Below are positions 47,208 through 56,183 of a stretch of 64,000 nt of DNA, one piece after another. Numbering within the stretch: position 1 is the first letter of the stretch; every line of letters begins with the position of its first letter. A program made the translations under genes and the position numbers. The notes below the pieces were generated by a model. It saw only the letters and a program-made list of their open reading frames with translations. It was not told the DNA's origin and searched no databases. Source of the DNA: Rhodoplanes serenus. Its GTDB lineage: Bacteria; Pseudomonadota; Alphaproteobacteria; Rhizobiales; Xanthobacteraceae. Location: assembly GCA_009720755.1 (NCBI GenBank), contig WNKV01000011.1, positions 159,968-223,967 of the forward strand, read 5' to 3'.

Positions 47208-47945
47208 TCACGCCCAGATCGCCATCGGCAGGCCGTGGCGGTCGCGCGGCGGCGGGTCGGGGAGCGGGCGGGCGAGGCCGGCGCGGATGCGCCGCGCCGT
47301 GACGGCGCAGGCGAGCGCATCGAGAAGATCGTCCGCTCCGGCACCGCGTGGCGCCGCCGCCTCGACCACCGCGACCGGCAGCCCGGCGGCGACCAGCAGG
47401 CGGCGGCGCAGATCGAGACCCGGGCCATACGGCCGGCCCTTCACCTTCTTGGGCTCGGCGAGCGGCGCCTCCCCGTTCATCTGCCAGAACGCCAGCTCCG
47501 GATGGCTTTCGAAAACGCGCGCGGCGAGCGCCGGATCGCCGACGAGCGCGGCATCGACCTCGCGGATCTTCGGCACGAGATTGAACAATTGCCGCGACAC
47601 CTTCCTGGGCGGCTCGGAGGAGGCGAGCGCCGCCGCGCACGCCGCGCCATAGTCGGCCGCGTAGACGGCGGCGCGCGACGGCACCGAGAACACCGACGAT
47701 TGCCGCGCCCCGAGCCGCGGCCGCACCAGGGTCTCGGCCACGCGGCCGCCGGGGCCGACCCGGTCCGGCAGGCCGATCGGCATGTCGACGGCGATCACGG
47801 CGGGTGCCTCGGGCGCCGCCACGATGTCGGCGAAGGTCCGCACCACCCGCAGCCGCACCGCCTCGCCGGCCCCGGGCGGCGCCACGAAGGCCACCGCCCA
47901 GCCGCCCGGACAGCCGTCGACGCCGGCCAGCCATTCATGGCTCAT
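47208..47945 (-). CDS. DUF429 domain protein
   Basis: A 245-residue protein with the DUF429 pattern. The N-terminal WLAGVDGCPGGWAVAFV is RNase-H-like nuclease fold, followed by VIAVDMPIGLPD with an acidic residue and a later DDLLDALACAVTARR helix with paired Asp. The acidic residues suggest a metal-dependent nuclease fold, but no activity is known. GGGAGA lies 6 bases before the ATG at 47945; the in-frame ATG two codons earlier overlaps it. Convergent with the phosphomannomutase gene. Confidence 0.8.
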   Translation of the reverse strand: MSHEWLAGVDGCPGGWAVAFVAPPGAGEAVRLRVVRTFADIVAAPEAPAVIAVDMPIGLPDRVGPGGRVAETLVRPRLGARQSSVFSVPSRAAVYAADYGAACAAALASSEPPRKVSRQLFNLVPKIREVDAALVGDPALAARVFESHPELAFWQMNGEAPLAEPKKVKGRPYGPGLDLRRRLLVAAGLPVAVVEAAAPRGAGADDLLDALACAVTARRIRAGLARPLPDPPPRDRHGLPMAIWA

Positions 47946-48016
47946 AACCATCTCCCATGGCCCAGGGCGGTCCGCGACGCCCCGCCGGTGTTCTACGACG
48001 GGATGGTTCCCTCGGC

Positions 48017-48135
48017 GCCGGAAAATGCTCTAGAGCGGTATCCGATCCAACTGGATCGGACCCCGCTCCAATCGTCCTTGTTTGATCGCATTTTCGACGG
48101 CGAACCGGGTCCCACTTCGCCGGAAAATGCTCTAG
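48017..48135. repeat. Intergenic repeat bounded by 17-bp direct repeats
   Basis: GCCGGAAAATGCTCTAG occurs at 48017-48033 and again at 48119-48135. Between them lie an inverted GATCC(A)A..TTGGATC-type stem (about 48041-48060) and CGCATTTTCGACGGCG, an inverted partial copy of the boundary. The block fills the 252-base gap between DUF429 and the CitE-like gene. Similar GAAAATGCTCTAG elements are common intergenic repeats in Hyphomicrobiales. Confidence 0.8.
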
Positions 48136-48197
48136 GGTCGCGCCGTCGCTCGGCGCCGCGACGGCCGCGCGAGCCCACGCCATTCCGGAGACAGGAC

Positions 48198-49073
48198 ATG
48201 ACGATTCGCCCGCGCCGCAGCGTGCTCTACATGCCGGGATCGAACACCCGCGCGATGGAGAAGGCCAAGACCCTGCCGATCGACGCCGTCATCCTCGACC
48301 TCGAGGACTCGGTTGCGCCCGACGCCAAGGCCGAGGCACGCAGGCTGGTCGCCGAGACCGTCAAGGCCGGCGGCTTCGGCCGCCGCGAGGTGTTCGTGCG
48401 CGTCAACGGCCTCGACACGCCGTGGTTCGCCGACGATCTCGCGGCCGCCGCGGCGGCGCGCCCCGACGTGATCCTGGTGCCCAAGGTGTCGACCGCCCAG
48501 ATGCTGGAGACCATCGGCCAGCGGCTCCTCGACAGGCATGCCGACGCGCGTGTCCGCGTGTGGATCATGATCGAGACGCCGCATGCCATCTTCAACATCC
48601 GCGAGCTGGCGGCGGCCGCCGCCGACACCGAGACCCGGCTCGGCGGCTTCGTGATGGGCACCAACGATCTCGCCAAGGAGAGCCGGGTCCGCATCGTGCC
48701 GGGCCGCGCCCCGATGACCGGCTGGCTCGCCGACTGCGTGCTGGCCGCCCACGCCTACGGGCTCGACATCGTCGACGGCGTCTACAACAACCTCTCGGAT
48801 CTCGACGGCTTCCAGCGCGAATGCCTGGAGGGCCGCGATCTCGGCTTCGACGGCAAGACGCTGATTCACCCCAACCAGGTCGAGACCTGCAACACGGTGT
48901 TCTCGCCCTCCGCCAACGAGGTCGCGATGGCGCGCAAGATGATCGCGGCGTTCGATCAGCCGGAGAACCGTGACAAGGGCGTGGTGCAGATCGACGGCCG
49001 CATGGTCGAGCGGCTGCATGCCGAGATGGCGCGCCGCACCGTCGCCATCGCCGAGGCGATCGGCATGGCGTGA
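48198..49073 (+). CDS. CitE-like CoA-ester lyase (HpcH/HpaI family)
   Basis: A 291-residue TIM-barrel C-C lyase of the citrate lyase beta/malyl-CoA lyase group. The conserved RRSVLYMPGSNTRAMEKA start is followed by DAVILDLEDSVAPDAK with the metal-binding Asp/Glu. VFVRVNGLDTPW, WIMIETPHAI and the C-terminal GKTLIHPNQVE are present. It cleaves a CoA ester such as malyl-CoA or citramalyl-CoA. GGAG lies 7 bases before the ATG at 48198. No CitD/CitF partners are adjacent, so it is not classical citrate lyase. Convergent with the quinone reductase. Confidence 0.88.
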   Translation: MTIRPRRSVLYMPGSNTRAMEKAKTLPIDAVILDLEDSVAPDAKAEARRLVAETVKAGGFGRREVFVRVNGLDTPWFADDLAAAAAARPDVILVPKVSTAQMLETIGQRLLDRHADARVRVWIMIETPHAIFNIRELAAAAADTETRLGGFVMGTNDLAKESRVRIVPGRAPMTGWLADCVLAAHAYGLDIVDGVYNNLSDLDGFQRECLEGRDLGFDGKTLIHPNQVETCNTVFSPSANEVAMARKMIAAFDQPENRDKGVVQIDGRMVERLHAEMARRTVAIAEAIGMA

Positions 49074-49119
49074 CGGCCGGCGGGCCGCGGCGTCGCGCGC
49101 CGCGTCGCCGGCGCGCCGC

Positions 49120-50100
49120 TCAGGCGTCGGCGACCCGCAGGATCACCTTGCCGGTGGTGGCGCGGTCGCGCAGCGCCACCAGCGCGTCGGGCAGCGCCTC
49201 GAAGGCGTGCGTCGCCCCCACATGGGGCGACACGGCACCCGCCGCGGCGAGCCGCGACAGCCGGTCGCCGACGCGCGCCAGCATGGCGCCGTCGTGGTCC
49301 GGGTGGAAGTACACGCCGATCGCCGACAGGCGCCGCAGCAGCAGCCGGTTCGCCGGAATCTGCGGGATGGCGCCGCCGGCGAAGCCGGTGATCAGCCAGC
49401 GGCCACCCCAGGCGAGCAGGCGCAGCAGATCCTTTGCTTCGCCACCGACCGCGTCGACGATCACGTCGACGCCGCGGCCTTCGGTCAGACGCGCCACCGC
49501 CTCGCCGAGATTGTCGCTGCGATAGTCGATCGCGGCATCGGCACCGTGGCTGCGGGCGAGCGCGCATTTGTCGGCGCCGCCGGCCGCCGCGATCACGAAG
49601 GCGCCGAGATGGTGGGCGATCTCCACCGCCGCGAGGCCGACGCCGCCGGCCGCCGCCGTCACCAGCACGCGCTCGCCGGGGGTCACCACGGTGCTCTCGG
49701 TCAGCGCCACCAGCGCGGTGGTGTAGACGATCGGCAGCGCCGCCGCGGTCGCGGCCGAAAGCCCGTCCGGCACCGCCATGGCGAGGTCCTGGCGCAGCAC
49801 CGCATAGTCCGCGAAGGCGCCGGTCTCGACCTTGCCGGCGACCCGCAGGCCGGGCGCGAAGGTGGCGCCCGAGCCGGCCGCCACCACGGTGCCGGCCAGC
49901 TCCTGCCCCATGGTGAAGGGACGCTGCGGCCGCACCTGATAGCGGTCGTCGGCCATCAGCAGATCGGCGAAGTTCAGCGCCGCCGCCTCGACGCGGACCA
50001 GCAGCTCGTGCGGTCCCGGCTCCGGCGGCGCGATGGTGTCGAGCGCGAGGCCGTCGAGGCCCGGCGCCAGCGAGCGCCAGGCTCGCATGGTCGTGGTCAT
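49120..50100 (-). CDS. NADPH:quinone oxidoreductase-type enzyme
   Basis: A 326-residue zinc-free medium-chain dehydrogenase of the QOR family. The nucleotide motif is VTAAAGGVGLAAVEIAH, with the family start LALDTIAPPEPGPHELLVRV, and ALPIVYTTALVALTE. It reduces quinones or enoyl substrates with NADPH. ATG at 50100 gives MTTTMRAWRS. The 70 bases upstream are four tandem 16-base repeats, each containing CAGGAAC in the gene orientation, so the repeat nearest the gene supplies the weak Shine-Dalgarno sequence. Confidence 0.87.
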   Translation of the reverse strand: MTTTMRAWRSLAPGLDGLALDTIAPPEPGPHELLVRVEAAALNFADLLMADDRYQVRPQRPFTMGQELAGTVVAAGSGATFAPGLRVAGKVETGAFADYAVLRQDLAMAVPDGLSAATAAALPIVYTTALVALTESTVVTPGERVLVTAAAGGVGLAAVEIAHHLGAFVIAAAGGADKCALARSHGADAAIDYRSDNLGEAVARLTEGRGVDVIVDAVGGEAKDLLRLLAWGGRWLITGFAGGAIPQIPANRLLLRRLSAIGVYFHPDHDGAMLARVGDRLSRLAAAGAVSPHVGATHAFEALPDALVALRDRATTGKVILRVADA

Positions 50101-50106
50101 GTCGTC

Positions 50107-50168
50107 GTTCCTGCTCGGCACCGTTCCTGATCGGCACCGTTCCTGATCGGCACCGTTCCTGCTCGGGA
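50107..50168 (-). repeat. Tandem array of 16-bp repeat upstream of QOR
   Basis: Four head-to-tail copies of GTTCCTGATCGGCACC (plus-strand reading): 50107-50122, 50123-50138, 50139-50154 and a truncated unit 50155-50168. Only position 8 varies (A or C) plus the end of unit four. The array abuts the quinone reductase start codon, in its 5' untranslated region, and since 16 is not a multiple of 3 copy-number change would not be tied to a coding frame. Confidence 0.95.
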
Positions 50169-50326
50169 TCGTCGCGCGCGATGTGTCTGGCCCGTCTCGC
50201 GCCGCGACCGGAATGCCGGCGGTGCGAGGCGCGCGACTGTGGCGCAGGACGACGGACGCGGCAAGCGGTGGCGGCGCGACACGGCGGCGCGCCGCCGTGG
50301 ACCTCGGCGAGGACATCTGCGACGCC

Positions 50327-50752
50327 TCAGGCGCGCCGTCCCTGCGGCCGCGGGTCGGCTCCCGAGAGGGCGGCCAGCACGGCGACGACGCCGTCGACGA
50401 CGCTGTCGCCGGCCAGCGGCTGCTCGATCACCGTGACGCCGGCGGCGTCCGCCTCGCGGCGCAGGCGCCGGGTCGGATTGCTGCTGATCAGGATCGCCGG
50501 CAGCCGGTCGCCGCGGCGGCGCAGCCGCGCCACCAGATCGAGCCCGCTCATGTCGGGCAGCCGCGCATCGGTGACCAGGCAGGCGAGCGCCGGCGGCTCG
50601 CTGAGGTCGAGCAGATCATGTCCGGTCGCGAAGGTGCGCACCGCGAAGCCCTCGACCCCGAGCGCGAACCCGAGCGCGTGCCGCAGGCCGGAGTCGTCGT
50701 TGACGACGCCGATCAGTGGCCGCACAGGATCGTCGAGACCGTCGCGCGCCAT
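50327..50752 (-). CDS. Receiver-only response regulator, degenerate Lys
   Basis: A 141-residue single receiver (CheY-like) domain with no output domain. The acidic pair D19-D20 (VVNDDSG) and the phosphoacceptor D62 (TDARLPDMSG) are intact, and a Ser occurs in ISSNPT at the switch position. The invariant Lys, normally EKP, is Gln111 in VIEQPL. Phosphorylation may still occur but signalling geometry should change. It lies downstream of fixJ on the same strand beyond a terminator. It may act as a phosphate sink or modulator for FixL/FixJ. FixT-like inhibition is an alternative. No other function is visible. Confidence 0.85.
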   Translation of the reverse strand: MARDGLDDPVRPLIGVVNDDSGLRHALGFALGVEGFAVRTFATGHDLLDLSEPPALACLVTDARLPDMSGLDLVARLRRRGDRLPAILISSNPTRRLRREADAAGVTVIEQPLAGDSVVDGVVAVLAALSGADPRPQGRRA

Positions 50753-50882
50753 GGTCGTGTGCGTTCTGGGCTAGGCCGTGGCGGCCTTCGTCGCCGTGCC
50801 GCGACCGGAGCCGGGCGGACGTCGTCGGCGACGTCCGCCGGCGAGGAGACCCCAAACGGGAGGCGCCGCCTTGACGCCGCTC

Positions 50883-50908
50883 AAAAAAGCGGCGGGCGTG
50901 CGGCCCGC
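50883..50908 (-). terminator. Rho-independent terminator of fixLJ
   Basis: On the minus strand GCGGGC-CGCAC-GCCCGC is followed by CGC and TTTTTT, starting 14 bases after the fixJ stop codon. A strong intrinsic terminator separates fixLJ from the receiver-only gene downstream. Confidence 0.8.
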
Positions 50909-50921
50909 GCCCGGCAGCGCC

Positions 50922-51557
50922 TCATTCGGCGCCGGGCGGCAGCTCGTCGGCGAGATCGGCCGTGAGGGTCATCCGCACCAGCTCCGACAGGCTGACGGCC
51001 CGCATCTTGGTCATCACATTGGCGCGGTAGATCTCGACGGTGCGTGGGCTGATGCCCAGCTCCCACGCGATGGTCTTGTTGGCCTTGCCGGCGACCAGCC
51101 CGTCGAGCACCTCGCGCTCGCGCCGCGACAGGACCGCGATGCGCTGGCGCAGCTCGCGCCGGGCCGCCTCGCGCTCGGCGGCGTCCTCGGCGGCGGCGAG
51201 CGCGGTGCGCACCGAGGTCAGCAGCGCCTCGTCGTCGAACGGCTTCTCCAGAAAATCGACGGCGCCGCTCTTCATCGCCTCCACCGCCATCGGCACGTCG
51301 GCATGCCCGGTGATGACCACCACCGGCAGGCGCACATCCATGGCGCGGAGCTTCTTCAGGAGATCGACGCCGTCGAGCTCGGGCATCTTCACGTCGGTGA
51401 CGATGCAGCCGGGCGCGACGTCGGGCAGCGCCTGCATGAAGGCGACACCGCTGTCGTAGGTGCGGGTGCGATGGCCGGCGGCGCGCAGCAGGAAGTCGAG
51501 CGACCGGCGCACCGATTCGTCGTCGTCGATGACATGCACGACCGGATCAGCCGACAT
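50922..51557 (-). CDS. fixJ: Oxygen-responsive response regulator FixJ
   Basis: A 211-residue response regulator. The receiver (1-125) has acidic residues D11-D13, phosphoacceptor D55 in [12 protein letters not shown]82 in ITGHADVP and K104 in DFLEKPF. The LuxR-type helix-turn-helix (about 145-205) has [20 protein letters not shown] then [20 protein letters not shown]. When phosphorylated by FixL at low oxygen, FixJ activates fixK and nitrogen or respiration genes. Its start overlaps the end of fixL by 11 bases, so translation is coupled. A terminator follows. Confidence 0.96.
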   Translation of the reverse strand: MSADPVVHVIDDDESVRRSLDFLLRAAGHRTRTYDSGVAFMQALPDVAPGCIVTDVKMPELDGVDLLKKLRAMDVRLPVVVITGHADVPMAVEAMKSGAVDFLEKPFDDEALLTSVRTALAAAEDAAEREAARRELRQRIAVLSRREREVLDGLVAGKANKTIAWELGISPRTVEIYRANVMTKMRAVSLSELVRMTLTADLADELPPGAE

Positions 51558-53229
51558 CGCCGAGGTCCTCGCTCACGACGGCCGGGAGTGTAAACCGGAA
51601 CGACGCGCCGCCGCCAGGGGCGGGCTCCGCCCAGATGCGGCCGTCGTGCCCTTCGACGATGGTGCGCGAGATGGCGAGCCCGATGCCCATGCCGTAGGTC
51701 TTGGTGGTGGCGAAGGGCTGGAAGAGCTGGCCGGCCATCTCGGGCGCGATGCCGGAGCCGGTGTCGGCGACCTCGACCATGACGGAGCGGTCGGGCCGGC
51801 GCGACGTCGCCACCGTCAGCACCCGCTCGGGCGAGCCCTCCATCGCCTCGATGGCGTTGCGCATCAGGTTGAGCAGCACCTGCTGGATCTGCACCTTGTC
51901 GACGAACACGTGGTCGGCCTGCGGATCGAGCTTCAACCGCACCCGCACGCCGATCTCGCGGGTGCCGACCAGCGCCAGCGCGCTGGTCTCCTCGATCAGC
52001 GTGTCGATGCTCTCGATCCGCTTCTCGGGCTCGCGGTTGGCGACGAAGTCGCGCAGCCGCCGGATGATCTCGCCGGCGCGCAGCGACTGGGCGACCGCCT
52101 CGTCGATCGCCTCGCGCACCATCGACAGCCGCTCCGCATCGGGGCCGCCGTCCTGGGCCAGCAGGCGCCGCGAGCCGGAGAGATAATTGGCGATCGCCGA
52201 CAGCGGCTGGTTCAGCTCGTGGGCGAGCGCCGAGGCCATCTCGCCCATGGCGGTGAGGCGAGAGACGTGCACCAGCTCGGATTGCAGGCGCTGCAATCGC
52301 GCCTCGGTCTCCTGCCGCTCGGTGAGGTCGCGCACGAAGCCGGTGAAGAAGCGCCGCCCGTCGGAGCGCATCTCGCCGACCGTCAGGGCGATCGGGAAGG
52401 TCGAGCCGTCCTTGCGCTCGCCGACCGCCACCCGTCCGGTACCGATGATGTGGCGCTCGCCGGTCGCGAGATAGCGGGCGATATGGCCGCGATGCGCCTC
52501 GGCATAGGGCGGCGGCATCAGCACGGCGATGTCGCGGCCGACCACCTCGGCGGCCGTGTAGCCGAACAACCGCTCGGCGGCGGCGCTGAACAGCTCGACG
52601 GTGCCGTTCTCGTCGGCGATCACCACGGCGTCCGGAACGTTGGCGAGGATCGACTGGAGATGGGCTTCGCGCGCCGCCAGCCGGCGGGTGCGGGCGGCCG
52701 TCTCGGCCCGCACACGACGCATCCGCTCACCGAGCAGTGCGGCGCCGGTTCCCACTAGCGCCAGCACGATGCCGGTGACGATGATGCCGGTCGATGACCC
52801 GCCGGGCTCGCCGAACAGTGGGAGATGCAGGACGAGCGACAGCGCGGTGGCGACGAGCCCGGGCCCGAGGCCCCCGAAGGCGCCGACCACCAGCACCGGC
52901 GGAACCAGCACGAGATCGGCCCCCGCGGCGGACAAGTCGACCACCGCCCGGTGCAGCAAGGCGGCGATCGCCGGCAGGCCGATGGCCGCCCAGTACCACG
53001 ACGCCCGGTCGGACACGGCCCGGTCCGGCGACGCCCGGTCGGACGACGAGGCCGTCGCCGACGCGACCGTCGCCGGCGCGGCTGCCGCCGACGGTGGATC
53101 GCTCGCCGGTGAGACGCTCGATGCCTCTGCGGCGGCCGCGTGGGGTCCGGGCGCACGGCCGGCGTGATCCGCTCGCGGCTCGATCGCGACGGGGCGCGCC
53201 CCGCCCGGACGACCGCCGATCTGCGCCAT
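51547..53229 (-). CDS. fixL: Heme-PAS oxygen sensor histidine kinase FixL
   Basis: A 560-residue membrane-bound oxygen sensor. The first 75 residues are an Ala/Pro/Ser/Asp-rich cytoplasmic extension. Membrane helices lie at about 80-170, then the PAS domain at about 185-305. The proximal heme ligand His is in [11 protein letters not shown] (about H260), matching the HIIGIGR segment of known FixL, and SIGEM-like VGEMRSDG and [11 protein letters not shown] close the heme pocket. The kinase has the phospho-His in [12 protein letters not shown] (about H337), with N-box [11 protein letters not shown] and G-boxes DTGSGI and GMGIGLAI. Start at 53229 with GGAG upstream; a GTG at 53280 is possible. 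Confidence 0.95.
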   Translation of the reverse strand: MAQIGGRPGGARPVAIEPRADHAGRAPGPHAAAAEASSVSPASDPPSAAAAPATVASATASSSDRASPDRAVSDRASWYWAAIGLPAIAALLHRAVVDLSAAGADLVLVPPVLVVGAFGGLGPGLVATALSLVLHLPLFGEPGGSSTGIIVTGIVLALVGTGAALLGERMRRVRAETAARTRRLAAREAHLQSILANVPDAVVIADENGTVELFSAAAERLFGYTAAEVVGRDIAVLMPPPYAEAHRGHIARYLATGERHIIGTGRVAVGERKDGSTFPIALTVGEMRSDGRRFFTGFVRDLTERQETEARLQRLQSELVHVSRLTAMGEMASALAHELNQPLSAIANYLSGSRRLLAQDGGPDAERLSMVREAIDEAVAQSLRAGEIIRRLRDFVANREPEKRIESIDTLIEETSALALVGTREIGVRVRLKLDPQADHVFVDKVQIQQVLLNLMRNAIEAMEGSPERVLTVATSRRPDRSVMVEVADTGSGIAPEMAGQLFQPFATTKTYGMGIGLAISRTIVEGHDGRIWAEPAPGGGASFRFTLPAVVSEDLGDVG

Positions 53230-53354
53230 GGCCCGCTCCGCGCCCGGCCGCCCCGCCTCCGGGACGGCCCTTAGGGACACTACCCGAATTTCGGCGCGGC
53301 GTCCGCTTGCCTACCGTGCGAGGGCCGCAGTCCGTTCTTATCGAAGCTCGCGCC

Positions 53355-54041
53355 ATGCTGATGCAGAACGCCCAGACCCTCAGCGCCACGCATCCGGCCA
53401 AGCCGCTGGACCGCTGGGCCGCGGCGCCCCTCGGCGACGCTGCTGGCGTCCTCGACACGCTGGGCGTCCGCATGAGCTATGGCCGCAACGCCGAGATCTT
53501 CGGCGAGGGCGAGCCCACCGCCTACGTCTATCGGGTGGTGTCGGGTGCGGCCCGCACCTACAAGGTCCTCGACGACGGCCGCCGCCAGATCAGCGCCTTC
53601 TATCTCCCCGGCGAGGTGTTCGGGCTCGACGCCGCCGAGACGCATCACTGCTCGGCCGAGACGGTGGCCCGCTCGGTGCTGCTGGTGGTCAAGCGCAGCG
53701 CCATCCTGTCGCTCGCCGAGACCGAGCACCGCACCGCGCATCTCCTGTGGGCGCTCACGGCGCGCGAGCTGCAACGGGTGCAGACCCATATGCTGGTGCT
53801 GATCCGCAGCGCCCAGGAGCGCGTCGCCTGCTTCCTCTTGGAGATGGCGGAGCGCATGGGGGTGGTGGACCAGGTGGAGCTGCCGATGTCCCGCCAGGAC
53901 ATCGCGGATTATCTCGGGCTCACCATCGAGACGATCTCGCGCACGCTCACCCAGCTCGAGAGCACGGGGGCCATCCTGGTGCCGACCTGCCGGCGGATCG
54001 TCCTGCGCGACCGCCGCGCGCTGAAGCGGCTCCACGCCTGA
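53355..54041 (+). CDS. fixK: Crp/Fnr-family regulator, FixK-type
   Basis: A 228-residue transcriptional activator. The cNMP-binding-like beta roll (about 30-115) has the typical IFGEGEPTAYVYRVVSGAAR then YLPGEVFGLDA; no N-terminal cysteine cluster for an Fe-S centre, so it is FixK-like and not Fnr. The helix-turn-helix is MSRQDIADYLGLTIETISRT, with the E..SR contacts that read TTGA half-sites. It is divergent from fixL with a 125-base shared spacer, fitting FixLJ-to-FixK control. No convincing FixK box could be found by eye upstream of its neighbours. Confidence 0.9.
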   Translation: MLMQNAQTLSATHPAKPLDRWAAAPLGDAAGVLDTLGVRMSYGRNAEIFGEGEPTAYVYRVVSGAARTYKVLDDGRRQISAFYLPGEVFGLDAAETHHCSAETVARSVLLVVKRSAILSLAETEHRTAHLLWALTARELQRVQTHMLVLIRSAQERVACFLLEMAERMGVVDQVELPMSRQDIADYLGLTIETISRTLTQLESTGAILVPTCRRIVLRDRRALKRLHA

Positions 54042-54088
54042 TCCGGCCTTCGGCGACGGCCGAGGGCGCTGGTCCCGAGGAGGTTGCC

Positions 54089-54547
54089 ATGTCGACGGAT
54101 TGCCCGGAACTCCCACCTCTCGATCTGGAACTGCCTGCGCGTCCGCTGCTCGATCTGCCGGCCGACGTCCGCACCGTCGCGGTCGACGGGCTGGAGCAGA
54201 TGAAGGACGGCTGCGAGAGCCTCGCCCACACGGCCGAGGAGGCCGGCGAGGTGATCGAGCGCAGCTGTGCGGGCGCCGTCCACGGCGGCGCCGCCCTCGG
54301 CCTCGAGATGATCGCGGTCATGCAGGCCAACATGAATGCCGGCTTCGCCTTCGCGGCCGAGCTCGCCGAGGCGCGGACGCTGCCCGACATGATCGAGCTG
54401 TCGAGCACCTTCGCGGCCCGCCGGCTGGAGGCCGCGGTGGCGCAGGGCAAGGCCCTGTGGGCGTCCGGCCAGCGCCTGATGAGCGACGCGGCGCGGCCGT
54501 TCGCCGACAGCCTGTCGGCCCATCTCGACCGGCCGGCCTCGAGCTGA
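54089..54547 (+). CDS. Phasin-family protein
   Basis: A 152-residue mostly helical protein with phasin-like segments: VAVDGLEQMKDGCESLAHTA, then GGAALGLEMIAVMQANMNAG followed by AFAAELAEA and the helix AARRLEAAVAQGKALW. Phasins coat polyhydroxyalkanoate granules; similar helical proteins exist that only share composition. AGGAGG lies 6 bases before the ATG. It starts 47 bases after the fixK-type gene and precedes a universal stress protein, so a low-oxygen operon is likely. Confidence 0.8.
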   Translation: MSTDCPELPPLDLELPARPLLDLPADVRTVAVDGLEQMKDGCESLAHTAEEAGEVIERSCAGAVHGGAALGLEMIAVMQANMNAGFAFAAELAEARTLPDMIELSSTFAARRLEAAVAQGKALWASGQRLMSDAARPFADSLSAHLDRPASS

Positions 54548-54616
54548 CGGCGGCGCGCCCGGCGCGGGGAGAGGGGACGCGGCAGACCTGGAACGCACCC
54601 AGCGAAGGAGCGTGTC

Positions 54617-55441
54617 ATGTCCTATGCCACCATCATGGTCCATGTCGGGATCGACGACGGCTGCGACGCCCGGATTCGCGTGGCGAGCGGTCTCGGCGAG
54701 CGCTTCCACGCCACCCTGATCGGGATCGCCGCCTGGGGTCCGCGGCCACCCTTCGCGGCGGAGGGCATGGTGGTCGATTTCGGCCCGTCCGAGAGCGAGA
54801 CGGCGGCCATGCAGGCGGAGCTCGGTCGGCTCGGCGCCCGCTTCCGGGCCACCCTGGGCGCCACCAACCGGCCGGTCGAATGGCGGGCCGCGCTCGACTT
54901 TCCGGTCGAGGTGGTGGCCCGCGCCGCCCGGGCGGCCGACCTCGTCGTGGTCGGCGCGGGGCCGCAGCCCGACGACTCGTTCCGGGCGCTCGATCCGGGC
55001 AGCGTGGTGCTGCGCGCCGGCCGTCCGGTGCTGACCGTTCCGGCCGGGGTCGACGCCCTGGTGCCGAGCCGCGTCATGATCGCCTGGAAGGACACCCGCG
55101 AGGCGCGGCGGGCACTCGCCGACGCCCTGCCGTTCCTGCACGAGGCCGACCGGGTGATCGCCGTCGAGGTCTGCCCGGACGGCGGCGAGGACGCCGCCCA
55201 GGATAACCTGGACGATCTGGCACGGCATCTCGCCCGCCACCGGATCGCGCTCGCGGCCGGCATCACCATGCATGCCGACGGCGCCGCCGGGGAGGCGCTG
55301 ATCCGCGTCGCCGGCGAGGAGCGCATCGATCTCGTGGTCGCCGGCGGCTACGGCCACAGCCGGCTCGGCGAATGGATTTTCGGCGGCGCCACGCGCGACC
55401 TGCTGGCTCGCGCCCCGGTCTGTTGCCTGCTCTCGCATTGA
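54617..55441 (+). CDS. Tandem-domain universal stress protein
   Basis: A 274-residue protein made of two UspA domains. The first (1-140) begins ATIMVHVGIDDGCDARIRVA. The second (about 145-274) ends with the ATP-binding motif GGYGHSRLGEWIFGGATRDL, the G-2x-G-9x-G(S/T) pattern. The first domain lacks that motif. AAGGAG lies 7 bases before the ATG. Two-domain Usp proteins are frequent members of FixK/Anr oxygen regulons. Follows the phasin by 69 bases and precedes the nicotinamidase by 54. Confidence 0.92.
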   Translation: MSYATIMVHVGIDDGCDARIRVASGLGERFHATLIGIAAWGPRPPFAAEGMVVDFGPSESETAAMQAELGRLGARFRATLGATNRPVEWRAALDFPVEVVARAARAADLVVVGAGPQPDDSFRALDPGSVVLRAGRPVLTVPAGVDALVPSRVMIAWKDTREARRALADALPFLHEADRVIAVEVCPDGGEDAAQDNLDDLARHLARHRIALAAGITMHADGAAGEALIRVAGEERIDLVVAGGYGHSRLGEWIFGGATRDLLARAPVCCLLSH

Positions 55442-55495
55442 GCCATAATCCGGGGGCGGCGGCGCCGCCGAGGCGCCGCCATCCCGGAGGAACGG

Positions 55496-56125
55496 ATGGG
55501 CGCAGGCCCGACCATCGACGATCGCGACGTCCTCCTGGTGGTGGACGTGCAGACCGACTTCTGCCCGGGCGGCGCCCTGCCGGTCGCCGAGGGCGACGCG
55601 GTGGTGCCGGTCGTGACGCGGCTGGCCGAGCGCTTCCGCCACGTCGTGCTGACCCAGGACTGGCACCCGCCGGATCATCGCTCGTTCGCCTCGGTGCATG
55701 CCGGGCGAGCGCCGTTCGAGGCGGTGACGTTCGACTACGGCCCGCAGGTCCTGTGGCCGGACCATTGCGTGCAGGACACGCCGGGCGCCGCCTTCCATCC
55801 GGGCCTCGTCATCCCGCATGCGGCGCTGGTGCTGCGCAAGGGCTTCCGGCGCGACATCGACTCCTACTCGGCGTTCTTCGAGAACGATCGCCGCACCCCG
55901 ACCGGGCTCGGCGGCTATCTGCGCGAGCGCGGCTTCGACCGCGTGGTCGTGGTCGGGCTCGCGTTCGATTTCTGCGTCCGCTGGTCGGCCGAGGACGGCC
56001 GTGCCGCGGGCTTTGACGTGGTCGTCGTCGAGGAAGGCTGCCGCGGCATCGACCTCGACGGCTCGGTGGCGGCCACCCGCGATGCCCTGGTGGGCCAGGG
56101 CGTGCGGCTGATCGACACCTGGTGA
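55496..56125 (+). CDS. pncA: Nicotinamidase-type isochorismatase-fold hydrolase
   Basis: A 209-residue cysteine hydrolase that converts nicotinamide to nicotinate in NAD salvage. Catalytic Asp is in VVDVQTDFCPGGALPV, the metal-site D and H in TQDWHPPDHRSFAS, the catalytic Lys in LRKGFRRDIDSYSAF, and the nucleophile Cys in GLAFDFCVRWSAEDG. All PncA-type residues appear present. It is in the run fixK-phasin-usp-pncA and the partner enzyme, nicotinate phosphoribosyltransferase, lies 6 kb downstream on the other strand. Confidence 0.9.
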   Translation: MGAGPTIDDRDVLLVVDVQTDFCPGGALPVAEGDAVVPVVTRLAERFRHVVLTQDWHPPDHRSFASVHAGRAPFEAVTFDYGPQVLWPDHCVQDTPGAAFHPGLVIPHAALVLRKGFRRDIDSYSAFFENDRRTPTGLGGYLRERGFDRVVVVGLAFDFCVRWSAEDGRAAGFDVVVVEEGCRGIDLDGSVAATRDALVGQGVRLIDTW

Positions 56126-56183
56126 AGCAGGTCGGCGGTGCGAGGGCGTGCCGCGCGCACCATCGACGGGGAAGGCTGCCTCC

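Noticed and set aside
50107..50168. CRISPR array
   Set aside because: Units are 16 bases with no spacers between them and no cas genes nearby; it is a simple tandem repeat.
53230..53354. FixK/Fnr box upstream of fixK
   Set aside because: No TTGA-N6-TCAA-type match could be found by eye in the fixL-fixK spacer. The nearest, TTGCCTACCGTGCGA, fits too poorly.
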